Below are positions 1 to 11,484 of a DNA stretch of 64,000 nucleotides, one piece after another. The notes under the pieces were generated by a model, which was not told the origin of the DNA, searched no databases, and saw only the letters and a program-made list of their open reading frames with translations. Position 1 is the first letter of the stretch. Every line of letters starts with the position of its first letter. This DNA is from Polyporus tsugae. Its lineage: Eukaryota > Basidiomycota > Agaricomycetes > Polyporales > Polyporaceae. A program made the position numbers and the translations under genes. The stretch is from contig JAHRBS010000015.1 of assembly GCA_024305745.1 (NCBI GenBank), positions 124,001 through 188,000 on the forward strand, written 5' to 3'.

Positions 1-1564
1 ATCGTTGTTCAGGTCAAAGCTGAATGGGGATTTGGGAGGACGCACCCAAATGGCGTCGCTTGTAACTTCGACGCTCGTCCTCCTGGCGACGTTCTTCCTC
101 CTCCCTTGGCTGTACTTCCTGCCAAAATGCGTCCTCGCTTCAATGTAAGTCCTGCACTATCGCGTTCTGGTGGGGACAGATGACCGTATCTTGCTTATGC
201 ACAGCATCTGCCTCATCGTCTTCTCGCTCCTCGCAGAACTGCCCCATGACGCAATGTTCTACTGGAAGTACGTACCCGAATGTGAAACAGATGCATCAGA
301 ACCGCACTCACCAGTAGAGCGTCTCCGCACGCACAGGATGCGAGCGTGGATCGACCTCCTCCTGATGTCGCTCACGTTCTTTTTGACCATCATCTGGAAC
401 GTGGAGATCGGCATTGCGGTCAGCGTCGTCATCTCGCTCCTTCTCGTCGTCCGTCGCTCCTCCCGCACGCGCCTGACCATCCTCGTGAGTTCCCGCTCCA
501 CTGTACCCCGCTGCCCAGATGTAGATAGCTGAACGTGGTCATCCACAGGGACGGATCCCAGGCACAGACCGGTGGAAGTCGATCGATGAGAACCCAGAGG
601 CGGAGGAAGACACGTCCGGGGTCCTCATCGTCCGCATCCGCGAGAACCTCGACTTCGGTGCGTCCTCCGAATCTCCCTGGACCTGACTTTCAATGGCCCC
701 TGGCTAAACCGCATTCATCGTTTTCATTACAGCCAACACTGCACAGCTCAAAGGTGTGTGTTCAGTTCCTGAAAATCCTGTGGCTGCAGAGCGCTGATCG
801 AATTGCTGGCGCTCGTGATGTCATATGTTGGTTGTGGTACCTCGTCCATGTGTTGCGCTTCGGAACCGGTGCCGTGCCTTGCCTTGTCTCTCCACCTCTT
901 GGCCTCCCTGTTGGATGTGGTGGTGCCTTGTCTCATCTTGCCTTGCAATGTGTTTTCTTGTGCAGAGCGCCTCAGGCGACTCGAGCTGTATGGGCACGAC
1001 AAGCATCACCCTGCGGATGCGCCGCACCGGCACGCTGCGAATGCCCTTGTCTTCCATCTCGCGGACGTGGATAGCATCGACGCTTCGTGAGTGTTTTGAT
1101 TCTTCTTGCTCTTATTCGAGCGCGCCCGGCTGACGACATATCGCTTCGCATCCTTGCCATCTTCACTATCAACCCCCCTCATGTCTTGACATTATTTCAT
1201 GACATTGAAATGGGGACGTATGACGCCCGTCTCGGTCGAATTAACAACCTGCTTCTGGGCGGGATGCGGCGGGACGGGGCGGCCCTGCAGAGCTGTGCAG
1301 ATCTTCTACGAAACTGTGGAGACGTACAAGGTGCGCCATCACATCATGTCTCCTCGTGCTCGGGCTGGGGGAACTGCGTCGCTGATCGATTGTATGTTGC
1401 AGAGCCGCGGTGTCGGGCTGTACATCACGCACCTCAAACCGGGGCCCCGCGCGCTGTTCGAGACGGCGGGGGTCGTCGCGCTGCTCGGCGAGGAGGCGTT
1501 CTGCAAGGACGTCGGGAGCGCGATGGCACGCGTCGAGCAGGCGATGCGCGAGCGTGCGCTGTGA
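1..1564 (+). CDS. SulP/SLC26-family sulfate permease, C-terminal part with STAS domain (5' end outside the window)
   Basis: Secondary active anion (sulfate-type) transporter of the membrane. Only the last membrane segments and the cytosolic STAS domain lie in the window. Joined exons, about 1-144, 205-267, 337-484, 549-657, 733-753, 966-1086, 1291-1330 and 1403-1564, keep frame throughout. They read hydrophobic segments (LASIICLIVFSLLAE, then MRAWIDLLLMSLTFFLTIIW) followed by the STAS core: VLIVRIRENLDF, ANTAQLKERLRRLELYG, ALVFHLADVDSIDAS, AVQIFYETVETYK and GVGLYITHLKPGPR. This order is the SulP layout; the sequence cannot say which anion is carried. The stop is TGA at 1562-1564. Family call is confident; individual splice sites are inferred from GT-AG signals and phase. 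Confidence 0.88.
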
Positions 1565-3520
1565 CGTGTGTGATTTGTCGTATACTTGTACCGCACATAC
1601 CTTGAGTTGAGGGTTTCTCGTTTGTCTTTGGGCTTCTCTGTACTACATAGACGGGGACGGTTAGAGGATTTCAGCGTCCGAGTCGTGACGTTTTCCCTGT
1701 GTGATTGATTTATGCTCCTCATTGAATCTCTCCGAGTCGTCTCCTCGGGGTCTCGCCCGCAGGACAGCACAAATCATGTTTCATTCTGGACAGCAAGCTG
1801 GCGCCCATCATGACATTAGACGTCCACTAGTACCATTAAAGTACCATGTCCGTTAGCTGAGTTAGGGCCTTGATAATTTTCGAATTCGTTGAGTACTGAC
1901 CGCGAAGGCCTCTTAACAGTACTGTGCTGTTTGCTATATCGGTGACAAATATGCCTTTTGGCAAATATTGGTAAAGTGATAGGGGTCTTGATTACAGACG
2001 GTCCAGAGGTGCACGAGGCATTGATGGGAAAGTGTAAGTACGACGCCACATAACTTGGAGGAGACAGTGCAAGGTGATACTTATATGCCCTTTTACAGAT
2101 GACGGGGTCTCAGACAGCGCCATCAATGTGGTTGTGTGTACACGTGTGGATCCTCGCTGAGACAGGCAGGCTGCCGCTTCTGGACATTCGACGTTCGCTA
2201 TCTGCCCGCCGGGCCAGTGACGCCGCCCGCGTTATCGTCGCCACAGTCCACTCGAACCACATTTGCTCATCCGAGAAAACTCGAGGAAGGTCCCAGTATG
2301 TTCCATCACCCCGAATCTGACTTGCTGAAAAAACCATGCTGCGTAAGTAGCTGGGGAAGGGCGGTAAAATAGCAGTGTCGCCAATTTCAATTTCACTCTG
2401 CCGCACGGCGGGCTGGTGGATGGTGGTCGTCAGTGGTCGTCCAGGATTCCGGAACGACTCCGTGATCTCTTCGCGAGGTGAGATGGCCGGGCGAGATGAC
2501 GAGCCTCGTGCACTGGGAGCCGTATGTACCACATTGGTCGCCGGCCCCTGACTGCGCCATGCGGTCCGTCACATCAAAGTTGGGAGACGCTTCTTCGCGG
2601 TTCACCTTAACAGGAAGCAGCACCCGAATGACACCCGGCGTTGACGCGTCGACGCCCTAGAGATGGAAGATGTGGGCTGGCCTCTCTTCGACTTCGAAAG
2701 CTGGTGATGGGAGGGACGTCGCCGGTCGGATGCCACACGGAATTTCTGGGAAAGAAGATGAGATGGTGTTGAGTATCGGGATATCAAGTGGCGGGCAGAG
2801 TCCAGACCATCATCAAGTCGCACACGTTGGCGCTCCACCGCAGGTGTGCTTGCTGCGTGGGCTGGTACAGGTCAGTGCATGTTGCGATGCTCGGCGCCCG
2901 AATGCGCCCGAATCCAGGAACGGTACTGGCTCGAGGCGGCTGCGCGGGCCTCGTGTGCCCGTGCTCAACGTTTCATCTGCGCAATCGGAGGAGGTCGTAG
3001 GCCGCGACACATTCGACAGGTGGGTATCGGAAATATCTAGGCAATGCGTGAATCGTGTACACATGACTCGAAAGGTGGGGCGAAGACGATGGCAGGGTGG
3101 GGGAATGAGGGTGCGTGAGGTATATTACATATGGCGGGGTCGGGCCCGTTAAAATTAAAGTAAGGGGGTTTGTAAAGAGTGACCAGCAGTGCAAATAAGA
3201 TAAGAAATTTTCAAAGAGACGAAACACGGCTGGTATAACATTGTGAGGGCGGAGAAGACGTCAAACGGAAGATAATAAGAAAATGCTGGAGCGTCCGGGA
3301 GAGGAGAGACGAGTGTCGAGAGCAATCCGGAAGGACGAAGCAGTGGATGTGGATACAAGCCTGTAAGGAGGCAGCGAAGCCAACTGCCCAAGGATACCGA
3401 GTAAACCGGAAGATACAGCGGCGTAAAGCGTAATCGGAGACCGGGGAAGTAACGACGAAGCCCACACAAAACGAACGGTGCTCAACAGAAGTGCACCGCT
3501 GACTGCGAGCCGAAAAGTGC
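1565..3520. other. Intergenic, no supported gene
   Basis: Open frames on both strands are short, have no recognisable motif and cannot be joined through plausible introns. The first few hundred bases are presumably the 3' UTR of the sulfate transporter. I see no transposon, tRNA or repeat structure here. Confidence 0.5.
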
Positions 3521-4963
3521 TCAACCAACGGACCGGCCAGGGACCGGCGGCAGTGGTCTGGGCAGTGGTCTGGGCCGCTTGAAGACGACTCCAGCCGGGA
3601 ACGGCACCAGCACGTAACGCGACTTCTCGGGAAGAAGAGACTCCCAAGGGGTCGGCTCGAACGAGGAGACCGTCGCGAGGACTGGTGGCATAGAGGATGC
3701 ACCATCGTAAGACGCAGTCGTAAGGGTCGTGGGTGCGGCGTACTCGTCCTGTACCGCGCTTTGGTCGAAGAAGGTCACCGAGATGGTTGGCGTCTGCACC
3801 TTCCTCATCGTGTGTGCCGGAGAAGGCGGCGCTGACGAGTCTGTTAGGGGCGGGGTATCGATGGGGGAAGAGGGAGCGGATGACGAGTCGCTGTCAACGT
3901 CGGAAATGAAGGATTGTGTACTTGGCATTGTCGTATACAAGTCGAAGATGTCGGTGACAGCTGGAGAGACAGGCGAACAAATGATGGTAGCGGCAACGGA
4001 GGGCCCCGACATCAATGTCATCGCTTGAAGTTGGGCAGCAAGGGACGTGGACATGGCCATAGCGGAGCGAAGGGGGGATCCGGCCTCGAATTCGACCTCG
4101 TCCTCGCTCACGTCGCGCGGAATGGGGCTCGCGAAGAACCGCATACTCGAAGACGATGTTCCGGGGGAACTCGAGTTTTCGAGGTCGCTGAAGACGAATC
4201 CGTCGCCCGTCGAATCCCACTCTGCCGTAAACGTCCACGAGGTCTCGCGGGAAGATTTCGGCGGAGGAGGGCTGACGATCGGGGAGCTCGGGAGGTTTAG
4301 ATGCACACCGCTCAACAGAGCAACCCTACGTCGCATCTTCTTGACATTGCCTGCGCGGCAAAGTTGCGCACTGGCAACAACCTGCACAATCTCGAGAGGT
4401 GAGCATCCGCGTTAAGGCCGGGCAAGACACACTGAGGGATGAGTACACACCTTTCCCTTCGCCGACGATGCGGAAGGAATGGGTTTCGCCACGGACTCGC
4501 TCCCAGGGCTAGGCGTCTCCGACGTCGACTGCTTCGTCTTGCTCCAGGCATTGTCTACTCCATTAGACGGGAGCACAGCGAGCGTTGGTCGCGCAGCGGC
4601 CATGTTTTGCGAATCCTTGGAACCTAAACCTCGTCGCCGAGAGACCAGCTGCGCCGGGGGCGCGGAAGAAGGAGAAGCGGAAGGGGGTGAACGAAAGGGA
4701 AGCCGAAGTGAAGGCGGGGTGGAACCCATATGAACAAGAGGAGATAAGTATGTCATCGTGGAGGAGCCGCCCACATCGGGTCGTCGAACGTATGCACCCT
4801 GATGGACACCGCGGGTGCCATTGATTGACGTGGTAGCGATGGGATAACGGTGCATCTCGTGCGGTGAACTGGCCCGGCTGAGATCATCTGGTCGGTTATA
4901 TGGCCCAATAGGTGCAGAGCCCCAGCAGCCCTGCGTTGTATGAACAGCCTTGCCTCCAGTGAT
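3521..4963 (-). CDS. Ser/Pro-rich hypothetical protein, 5' end unresolved
   Basis: Not recognised. Two minus-strand exons, about 4963-4451 and 4381-3521, join in phase 0 through a 69-base intron (donor GTGTGT, acceptor TGCAG) and give about 457 residues. The protein is rich in Ser, Pro and Thr and probably mostly disordered. It has acidic patches (DVDSDSSSAPSSP) and ends in a proline-rich tail (RPLPRPLPPVPG) that could bind SH3 or WW domains; that role is inference. The upstream exon boundary (TTTTGCAG at about 4964-4970) looks like a true acceptor, but no upstream exon joins it in phase. A start inside this exon, such as the Met of MHRYPIATTS, is possible. Confidence 0.5.
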
Positions 4964-6302
4964 CTGCAAAAGCATCAATCACGTTTTGTGACGGGAAGCG
5001 GATTCCATCGGGCTCCGACCTGGCTGCCGATGTGTCATAGCAGATCTGCAAGAGCGTTGACTGAAGGGAAACAAGCCTCCACGCGATTCCAAACAGGCGA
5101 TGGTAGGAGAACGCTTCTCCCGCTCGCATCCGTATGTTCATCACCAAGGATCCGGATGGATGCCAGACCGCTGCCCAATCAGATTTTATACAACGCGTAG
5201 ACGACTGTGGATCAACCACCTGGGAATGCGAGCAAGGCCATCTGGTACCCCCCAATTAGCGTGGATAAGTCATTGATTGTTGTACTCACAAACATCACCT
5301 CGTCATACTCGTACACCACGATGCACCAGTCGACATGGCAAGCGAGATGGGGCAGGATGGAGCAAGTAAGAAGTTGGGCGTCTAGAGTCAATGCCACCTG
5401 GGCGTCGATCAATCGGCTCAAACCCTGATGGATCTCATCACCAGCCGCCGGGACATCGCAACATCCCTTGGGCGTCAGCATTTTGAAACCGACAGCTTGT
5501 GCAAATGCGCATTAAGCAAGATAGGTGTCGGAGCATTCGTTCTATGCAACTCATGTGCATGAACGTCGGAGCCGTTGTATATACTCATATACTCAAATAT
5601 GTGTGTCAAACCATGCGGGCAACGTCGGGACGTATGAACGCCCTTGACATTCCGAAAGACTTAGAAGACAAGCAACGAGGCACCAGATTGGTATTAAGGG
5701 AACAGGCCCGCCAGACCCGCATGGCATACAACGCCACAAGGTCCCAAAGACTACAGTGCAGCATCTGTGCAGCATCTTCGCGTCTCAAGGCGGTTCAAGA
5801 CGGCAAGATTTCTCTGCGGTACTTACTTGAGCGCAAGTATTGTGTCTGGAGTGCCTCACCACCTTTCGCCGTGCATATGCAATACTATATGCAATAGCAT
5901 AGGGGGCTGAGACAACATGGATCGGCCGATTGGGAAACGCCTCCACAGCATCCCGCCATCCATCGCGCTCGGCGTCGGCGTCTCTAGACCTGTCTGTCGA
6001 CTCAATGACCAGATACGCCAGAAGTTGATGTGCGGGTCGTTGTTGAGCATAATCACGGACGAATGATCCACATGTGGTGACCGACGTCACACTAGCTAGG
6101 GACCTATGCCAATGTTCAGCGCTCCTGACAAAACCATGGTGCGAATAGTGGTCGGTCCGAAGTAGCCGCCGTGCACTCATCGTACATTCCCATCCCAAAA
6201 CAACGATGCGACGGGTAGCAAAATGGAACCTGATACGTGTGGGATGTTCTCAGAACGACGTAACTCCCGTACCCCGGAAGGCTTGAGGTATAGACGCACC
6301 AT
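4964..6302. other. Unresolved region between two minus-strand genes
   Basis: Several short minus-strand open stretches could be 5' exons of the Ser/Pro-rich gene or a separate gene. One at about 5290-5470 contains LTCSILPHLACHVDWCIVVY; one at about 5000-5205 contains AFSYHRLFGIAWRLVSLQ. I could not join them in consistent phase or recognise a family, so no gene is called. Confidence 0.35.
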
Positions 6303-7268
6303 TCAATGCCGCCGCCCACGCGGCAGTCTGCCTAGCGACACATTGCCGAAGCCCTCGGCCATCCCGATTAGCTCATTGAGTAACTGCGAGGACTTGTCCG
6401 AGAGGATGTCTTTCTCCCTCTGCTTTTGCGACTTCGTTCGGCCCGGCTTGACGTGCCCCGGCGTATACGCTGGATGGTTTGGCGGTAAAGTGCCGTCCCA
6501 GACCCCGCCGTCGAGGCGATATGGCGATGGGTCAATGTTGTTCTTGTTAGCAAGAGCGATCTTGAACAGATTCCGGGTCACTTGATGCGGGACGCCTCGC
6601 GCCACTGCGGAGCTATACAGGAACATCAAGGTGTTGTCAACTGTAGGCGCGGACGCGGACGCGGACGCAAATCGTGAAACGGCGCCGTGTGAGAACGGGT
6701 TAGTTTAGTGCGACCGGGAATCGTTGTGACCGTAAGTTGACGTGTTGGCAATGCATCCCGTAAAGCGTTGAGTAATCACCCCATCAAGGTCGTGTCCGGG
6801 TAGGCGGCGGATGATTCAAATGGCGGAGATGAGATCACCGGGTTAGTATTTCGTATAGCGGGGAGCCCAAAGGAGATGTCACTTACTACGTCTATCCCAT
6901 TCGTGCAGCCATTCGTTCATGGAGATGCGTCGATTGCGAGAAGGACGCAGACGATTGTCCCGGTACTTCCCCATGATAGACGCCGCCTGTACAAAGACCG
7001 ACCGCCAGAGGTTCCTCAGGGTCGATGTCGCATGGGGTTGGGAAAGCACCGACGCGGCGGTTGACCGGAGAAGGAGTCGGTATAGACTGTGGAATGTTGG
7101 CGGAATGGGCGACGACGGTGCTCCAGCAGAAGATTCCTGTGGAGTAGTGCTATGGGCCCGACGATACCCAGAACCATGCCCTGTTGCTAAGCGAAAGGGA
7201 GGTTGGCAATTGCTGAAAGTGTGTGCGAAGCGAGCGGGGCAGATCCGGGACCGCGACGCCTTGAACAT
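6303..7268 (-). CDS. Mitochondrial LYR-motif protein, Cup1-like
   Basis: Predicted 239-residue mitochondrial protein. LYR proteins are small helical adaptors that bind acyl carrier protein in the matrix and assist respiratory-complex or ribosome assembly; the partner here is unknown. Exons 7268-6887 and 6640-6303 join cleanly (donor GTAAGT at 6886, acceptor CTACAG). The first ATG that gives a basic presequence-like N-terminus is at 7268 (MFKASRSRICPARFAHTF). Around residues 70-85 lies the LYR signature FHSLYRLLLRST, followed by TLRNLWRSVFVQAA. The junction reads WDRRIDNTLMFLYSSAVARG, as in fungal Cup1-like proteins. Exon 2 continues VPHQVTRNLFKIALA and a basic tail. The ATG at 7346 is also in frame but gives a poorer leader. 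The subfamily name rests on memory of family pattern, not a search. Confidence 0.72.
6649..6666. repeat. Hexanucleotide repeat (GCGGAC)x3 in an intron
   Basis: Three perfect copies of GCGGAC sit inside the intron of the LYR gene, about 7 bases from its 3' splice site. They interrupt what would normally be the pyrimidine-rich stretch before the acceptor. Confidence 0.8.
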
Positions 7269-9128
7269 GGTCGAGCCGATCGACAGACAGGTGGGACCAT
7301 CCGATGACGGGCTGTCAGACAGATATCTGTTGATGATGATGAGCACACAGCCAGAGCATATGTACCACTGCAGAGATACACCTTCCTTGTAACGGCGTCC
7401 AGTGAACTTCTGAACCTTTGGAACTTGGTTTGGACTTTCGCAGATCTACCGTTCGCACAAAGCGGCATGAGCACTGGGTCAATCAACGATTTAGCCACAA
7501 TCTCTGCCTGACATAGCGCACACCTCCAAGAATATCGAACTAGGAGGGTCTTGAATAAACTAAATCACCCGGGCGTGCGGTCGCCCTGCAGAATTGCTCG
7601 CAATGCGTTGAGGCCCTTGGTGATGACGGTGCAAGCTCGAGTGTCACGCGTCACAATCTGAATTCACGCCTTTCGCCTCTGTCACGCCAGGACCCCATGC
7701 ACCCTCTGGCCCCCTGCCGCGATCATGCCCAGTGCTGGCGGCACTCTCCTGATCCCAAACGTTTATAATCCAGCTACCAGCCCTCATCGAACCACCTGTT
7801 GCGAGGCTCCATCCATGCTGCAATAACGCCGCTCAACCTACGGTTGTCATTCCCATGCATATAACGGCCGACAGCTGCCATGGACTAAGTAGCTTCAGTC
7901 CGAAGTGCTTGGAGATCCGAGTCGCGATGGTTTCAGGCTGCTCGCCTGTCCACTCTTCGGTTATATTTCAAAGTGAGTCTCTCCGTGCGACGTGCTTAGC
8001 ATTGTGATATCTTGGAACTATTTCCTTCGTGCAACCACGAGTATAAGGTAGGTGGCACTGGCGCGCAACTTATGGTGACAATCTTTGACAATACCTGAAC
8101 AAACATGCAGATCGAGATCTCACCTCTTTTAAGGGAGAATAGAACATATCAACACCGATTCTAAGGCATGGAAGATCCTCGATGATTAACCCTTGCGGCT
8201 GTACGCGGTAGTCGGAACACGTCCGGTATATGACGAGCAAGGGTCTGGTGTGTACATTGTGTGTTATTCTCAACGCATTGATGTTACAGATAAGTCACGA
8301 AATACACTGAAAGAAGGTCGATAAAAGGTGTGGCTTGCGCAAGGATCGTCATGGGGTGCTTCGTGGGGTGTCGCTCTCCTGCTTGGGCTGGCTACAAGTT
8401 AGTCTTCCACTTTTACCCACTATCCAACATTTCTGGAACACTTACCTCTAGATGAGTGGATGCTTGAGCCACTTTCCCCGCTGAAATTAGCCGCACAGTG
8501 GCTGCCGTTAGCTTGACGCGATGGGCTTGCATGGTCTCGGCTTTCTCGCAGCTGTCCTCGCTGGAGATCGGGGTGGGTCTGGTGGCTTCCATCGTTTTCG
8601 CTCGTGGTTGCCATCCGAACGGAGAGGACCAGGGGCTTTTATAGACTGTTAATAGCCGCTTTGACACAAGCGAGAGGACACTGAAATCACAATTGGAGCG
8701 TATGCACAGACAGCATCTTAGGCTGAACTTTACAGGTTCTTCATGCGATGGACTGACGCTTTACCCAGGGCGATAGATTGATGCTTTGCCCATAGCAGCA
8801 GTGTTCCTGCATTCCGCCGTTACACCAAAGCGGTACACTAACGCCTGCACCTTTTGTGCCACGCTCAAAGAACCGTTCCGTGGTGGCCGCCGTGCGCAAC
8901 GGCCAAAGCACTAGCGCTTGGCCGCCAATGAGCAGATGGCAACGCCATGGACTCAAGCGGCTTATGCCACAAAGCGGCCGGTCAATGCGTCCCTACGTTT
9001 TGATAGGCCCAGACGTATACTTATAACTTCCTGAGATCGTTGACTGGTGCCTCACCCCGACTACTGCTCCAGCCATCCGTCTACGAACCCAGTCTTATCG
9101 TACTCCTCCCACCGCTACCTCTGCTACA
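7269..9128. other. Intergenic, about 1.9 kb
   Basis: Divergent promoter space between the LYR gene and the hypothetical gene starting at 9129. Apart from the weak minus-strand candidate at 8284-8592, no frame is supported on either strand. Confidence 0.45.
8284..8592 (-). CDS. Possible small two-exon gene (weak)
   Basis: Not recognised. From ATG at 8592 a helical-looking stretch (KLTAATVRLISAGKVAQAS) runs to a good donor (GTAAGT at about 8449). An acceptor TTGTAG near 8390 would join a second exon in phase 0, ending in a hydrophobic tail and TAA at 8284-8286, about 84 residues in all. Nothing else supports it; it could be chance. Confidence 0.2.
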
Positions 9129-10254
9129 ATGGACGCTCAGCGGTTCGATCCGGCGAAGAAGGTATGTTACAAAAGCCCATTCCACTCTAGTGACTTGGAC
9201 ATGTGTTGACTGGCAATCCATAGGTTGGGCTCTCGCCGTTGCTCATCCCGCAGGCGCCAGAGGTGGGATTGAGTTTCGGAGACCACGTCGTTTCCCCGAA
9301 CCCTGAGATGGGTGCCAATGACGAGGAACAGCAATATACGTTCCTCCAGGTACCTCCGCCTACGCCTAGTGCGGTGCGTCGCCAGAAGTCTTACGACGCA
9401 CAGCGATTTGGACACTCGAAGCAAAAGGTACGTCCTCAAATCACGGCCCAACCACCACCGCAGTTGACACCCATCATGCGTATTCTCAGTCGGCTGTTGC
9501 GTCTGCCATAGCCTCTCCCGCCGCGCTCTTCCCTGCTTCGGGTGCAACTGGGTTCGTAGCCGAGGAGGCGACGCTCCTTGACTCCGTCGCTTTCAAGCTC
9601 CCCTCTCCGCCCGCCGAGGACGAATACTATTCCACGGACTCCGACCCGTCCCACTCCACGTACGAGACCTCCTCCGGCTCCGAGGTGAGCACACCCAACG
9701 ACGACCACGTCGACCGGCGGATCATCCGCCCGCAGCGCAGCCGCCTGGGCCTCCGGAAGTCCTTCGCCAACCTCAAGAAGGCGCGCTCGAGTGCGAACCT
9801 CCCCAAGCTGCCGTGCACCGCGACCTTCGGCGTCCCCACGCCCGTCAGCTCCAACGACAGCCTCCCCAGCACCACTGGCAGCGCCGACATGTCCCCGCCC
9901 TCGCGTCTCCCCTCGCGCCGCCCGTCCGTGGCGACGCTCTCTTCCCCTGCGGCGCTGAACGAGGTGACGGACACGCTGCGCAAGCTTGCATCCCGTCTCA
10001 ACCTCCGGGACACCGAAAGGAACTTTAACGAGGCCGTTGACTACTACGAGCGAACGTGGGCACGCGCGGAGAGCGGCGACGGGGCTATCGAGGTGTGCGT
10101 GGAGCATACCAAGGAGACCTTCACCGACCGTCTCCAATCCCGCTCGGGTCAAATGGCCCGCCCGGACGGTATCGGGCTGTACGCGCGGCCGCGCTCGCGC
10201 AAGAACACGATGCCTGCCGTGGCGGAGCGACCGCACCAGGAGGTCCCGCTGTGA
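9129..10254 (+). CDS. Hypothetical Ser/Pro-rich protein, 333 aa
   Basis: Not recognised, but a well-supported gene. Exons 9129-9161, 9224-9427 and 9490-10254 join in phase 0 with clean GTATGT and GTACGT donors and short introns. The product begins MDAQRFDPAKK and is low-complexity through the middle (DEYYSTDSDPSHSTYETSSG). A basic segment follows at about residues 150-180 (RSRLGLRKSFANLKKARSSA), and the C-terminus is probably helical (VTDTLRKLASRLNLRD, then NEAVDYYERTWARAESGDG). The Ser-rich and basic motifs resemble phospho-regulated scaffold proteins; that is inference. The motif DAQRFG recurs near residue 70, echoing DAQRFD at the N-terminus. Confidence 0.78.
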
Positions 10255-11484
10255 ACGCAGCTGCGAGAGGCAGCAGCTGTACAAGGCTATTTTAACCTCT
10301 TTCATTTGTCGCAATCCAGGTACGTATTGGGCGATTGTAATCATTCCCTATGCTCCCGTCCCCTTAGATCTCGGTATAATCGTGCATAATCCCTTGCGTT
10401 CACATACATGTCCAACGTTAGTTGCTCTCCTTTTCATTCAAACCTTTCCCTCGCTCTGCCATACATTCCCTCGTACTTCACAATCGTCTTCATCATGTTC
10501 AAGCCTCCGCCCTTTACAATAATCATACGAGACGCCTCTTCCGACTGCAATTGCCAATGTCTTGCTCGCACTGTAATCGCCTCCAGTTCTCGATATCGCT
10601 TTCTGCTATGTATCCAAACCGTCCACATCTTCCTGTCGCAATATTTCAAACCCCATTTGTATGCACTGTATACGTACACATTCCATACTAACATCAATGA
10701 ACTGTACCGCGCCGAGTCCGTCCGGCGACCTACAGTAACGTGCGTGCCGCAAACCCCTTGCCAGGACTGCCATCATTTCATGCCCGCTAATCGAGACGAT
10801 TCGTACGCAGGCCGAGTACACGAGCAACTGCCAAAATGGCACATGCCGACGTCGGCGTACTCAGACAAACAAGTGAGACGAGGGAAACGTACACTTATAT
10901 GATTGCGAGAACGAAGGGCCATACGAATAATACCAAGTGATCGGCGCAGTGACAAACAATATGTATGTAACAACTTGTTATGCAGACGTGAGATGTGATG
11001 TGAGGGAAACCGACGTGAGAGAGACAGAGAGAGAGGGAGAGATAAGGTGAGAGCTCACGGAGGGGAACGACAAGCCTGTCCGGTGAAACGAAGAGAGAGG
11101 GAGAGGGATGTCGATGCCGGATGTATCGATCGATGTGTGTGTGTGAGACGTGCGTTGTATGTATGTATATATTGACGAACAAACACGAACAGAGGAACAG
11201 AGAGGTGAAAGAAGGAGGGGCGTACATATAATATGTATACTGCTGAGAGAGACGCACGAGAATCGCTAACTACTACATAGGACAAGGAAACGCGGTACAG
11301 ACAAGGAAGAGAGGTGGACGAAAGATGAAACGAGCGCGATAAAACGGTGTGGTCGCCACGCCAGGCACTGGCAGCACGCCGTGCGATGAGGACGCACCGC
11401 AGCCTGGAGGTCCGACTAGTTGAAATGCACCGCGGTCAGACGCGCCACGCCCCTAAAGTGCAGTGCGCCGGGGGACGGCCCATA
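10255..11484. other. Convergent intergenic region, 3' UTRs of both flanking genes
   Basis: The 9129 gene (+) and the 11485 gene (-) converge here. The space is AT-richer than the neighbouring genes and contains the purine-rich tract annotated separately. No coding frame is supported. Confidence 0.5.
11017..11110. repeat. Purine-rich (GA)n tract
   Basis: Interrupted runs of GAGAGA and GAGGGA lie in the 3' flank of the 11485 gene. On the minus strand this is a CT-rich tract, likely inside that gene's 3' UTR. Confidence 0.7.

Noticed and set aside
9436..10344. 302-codon minus-strand open frame
   Set aside because: Antisense shadow of the well-supported plus-strand gene at 9129-10254; Arg/Gly-rich composition typical of reverse reading of GC-rich coding sequence.
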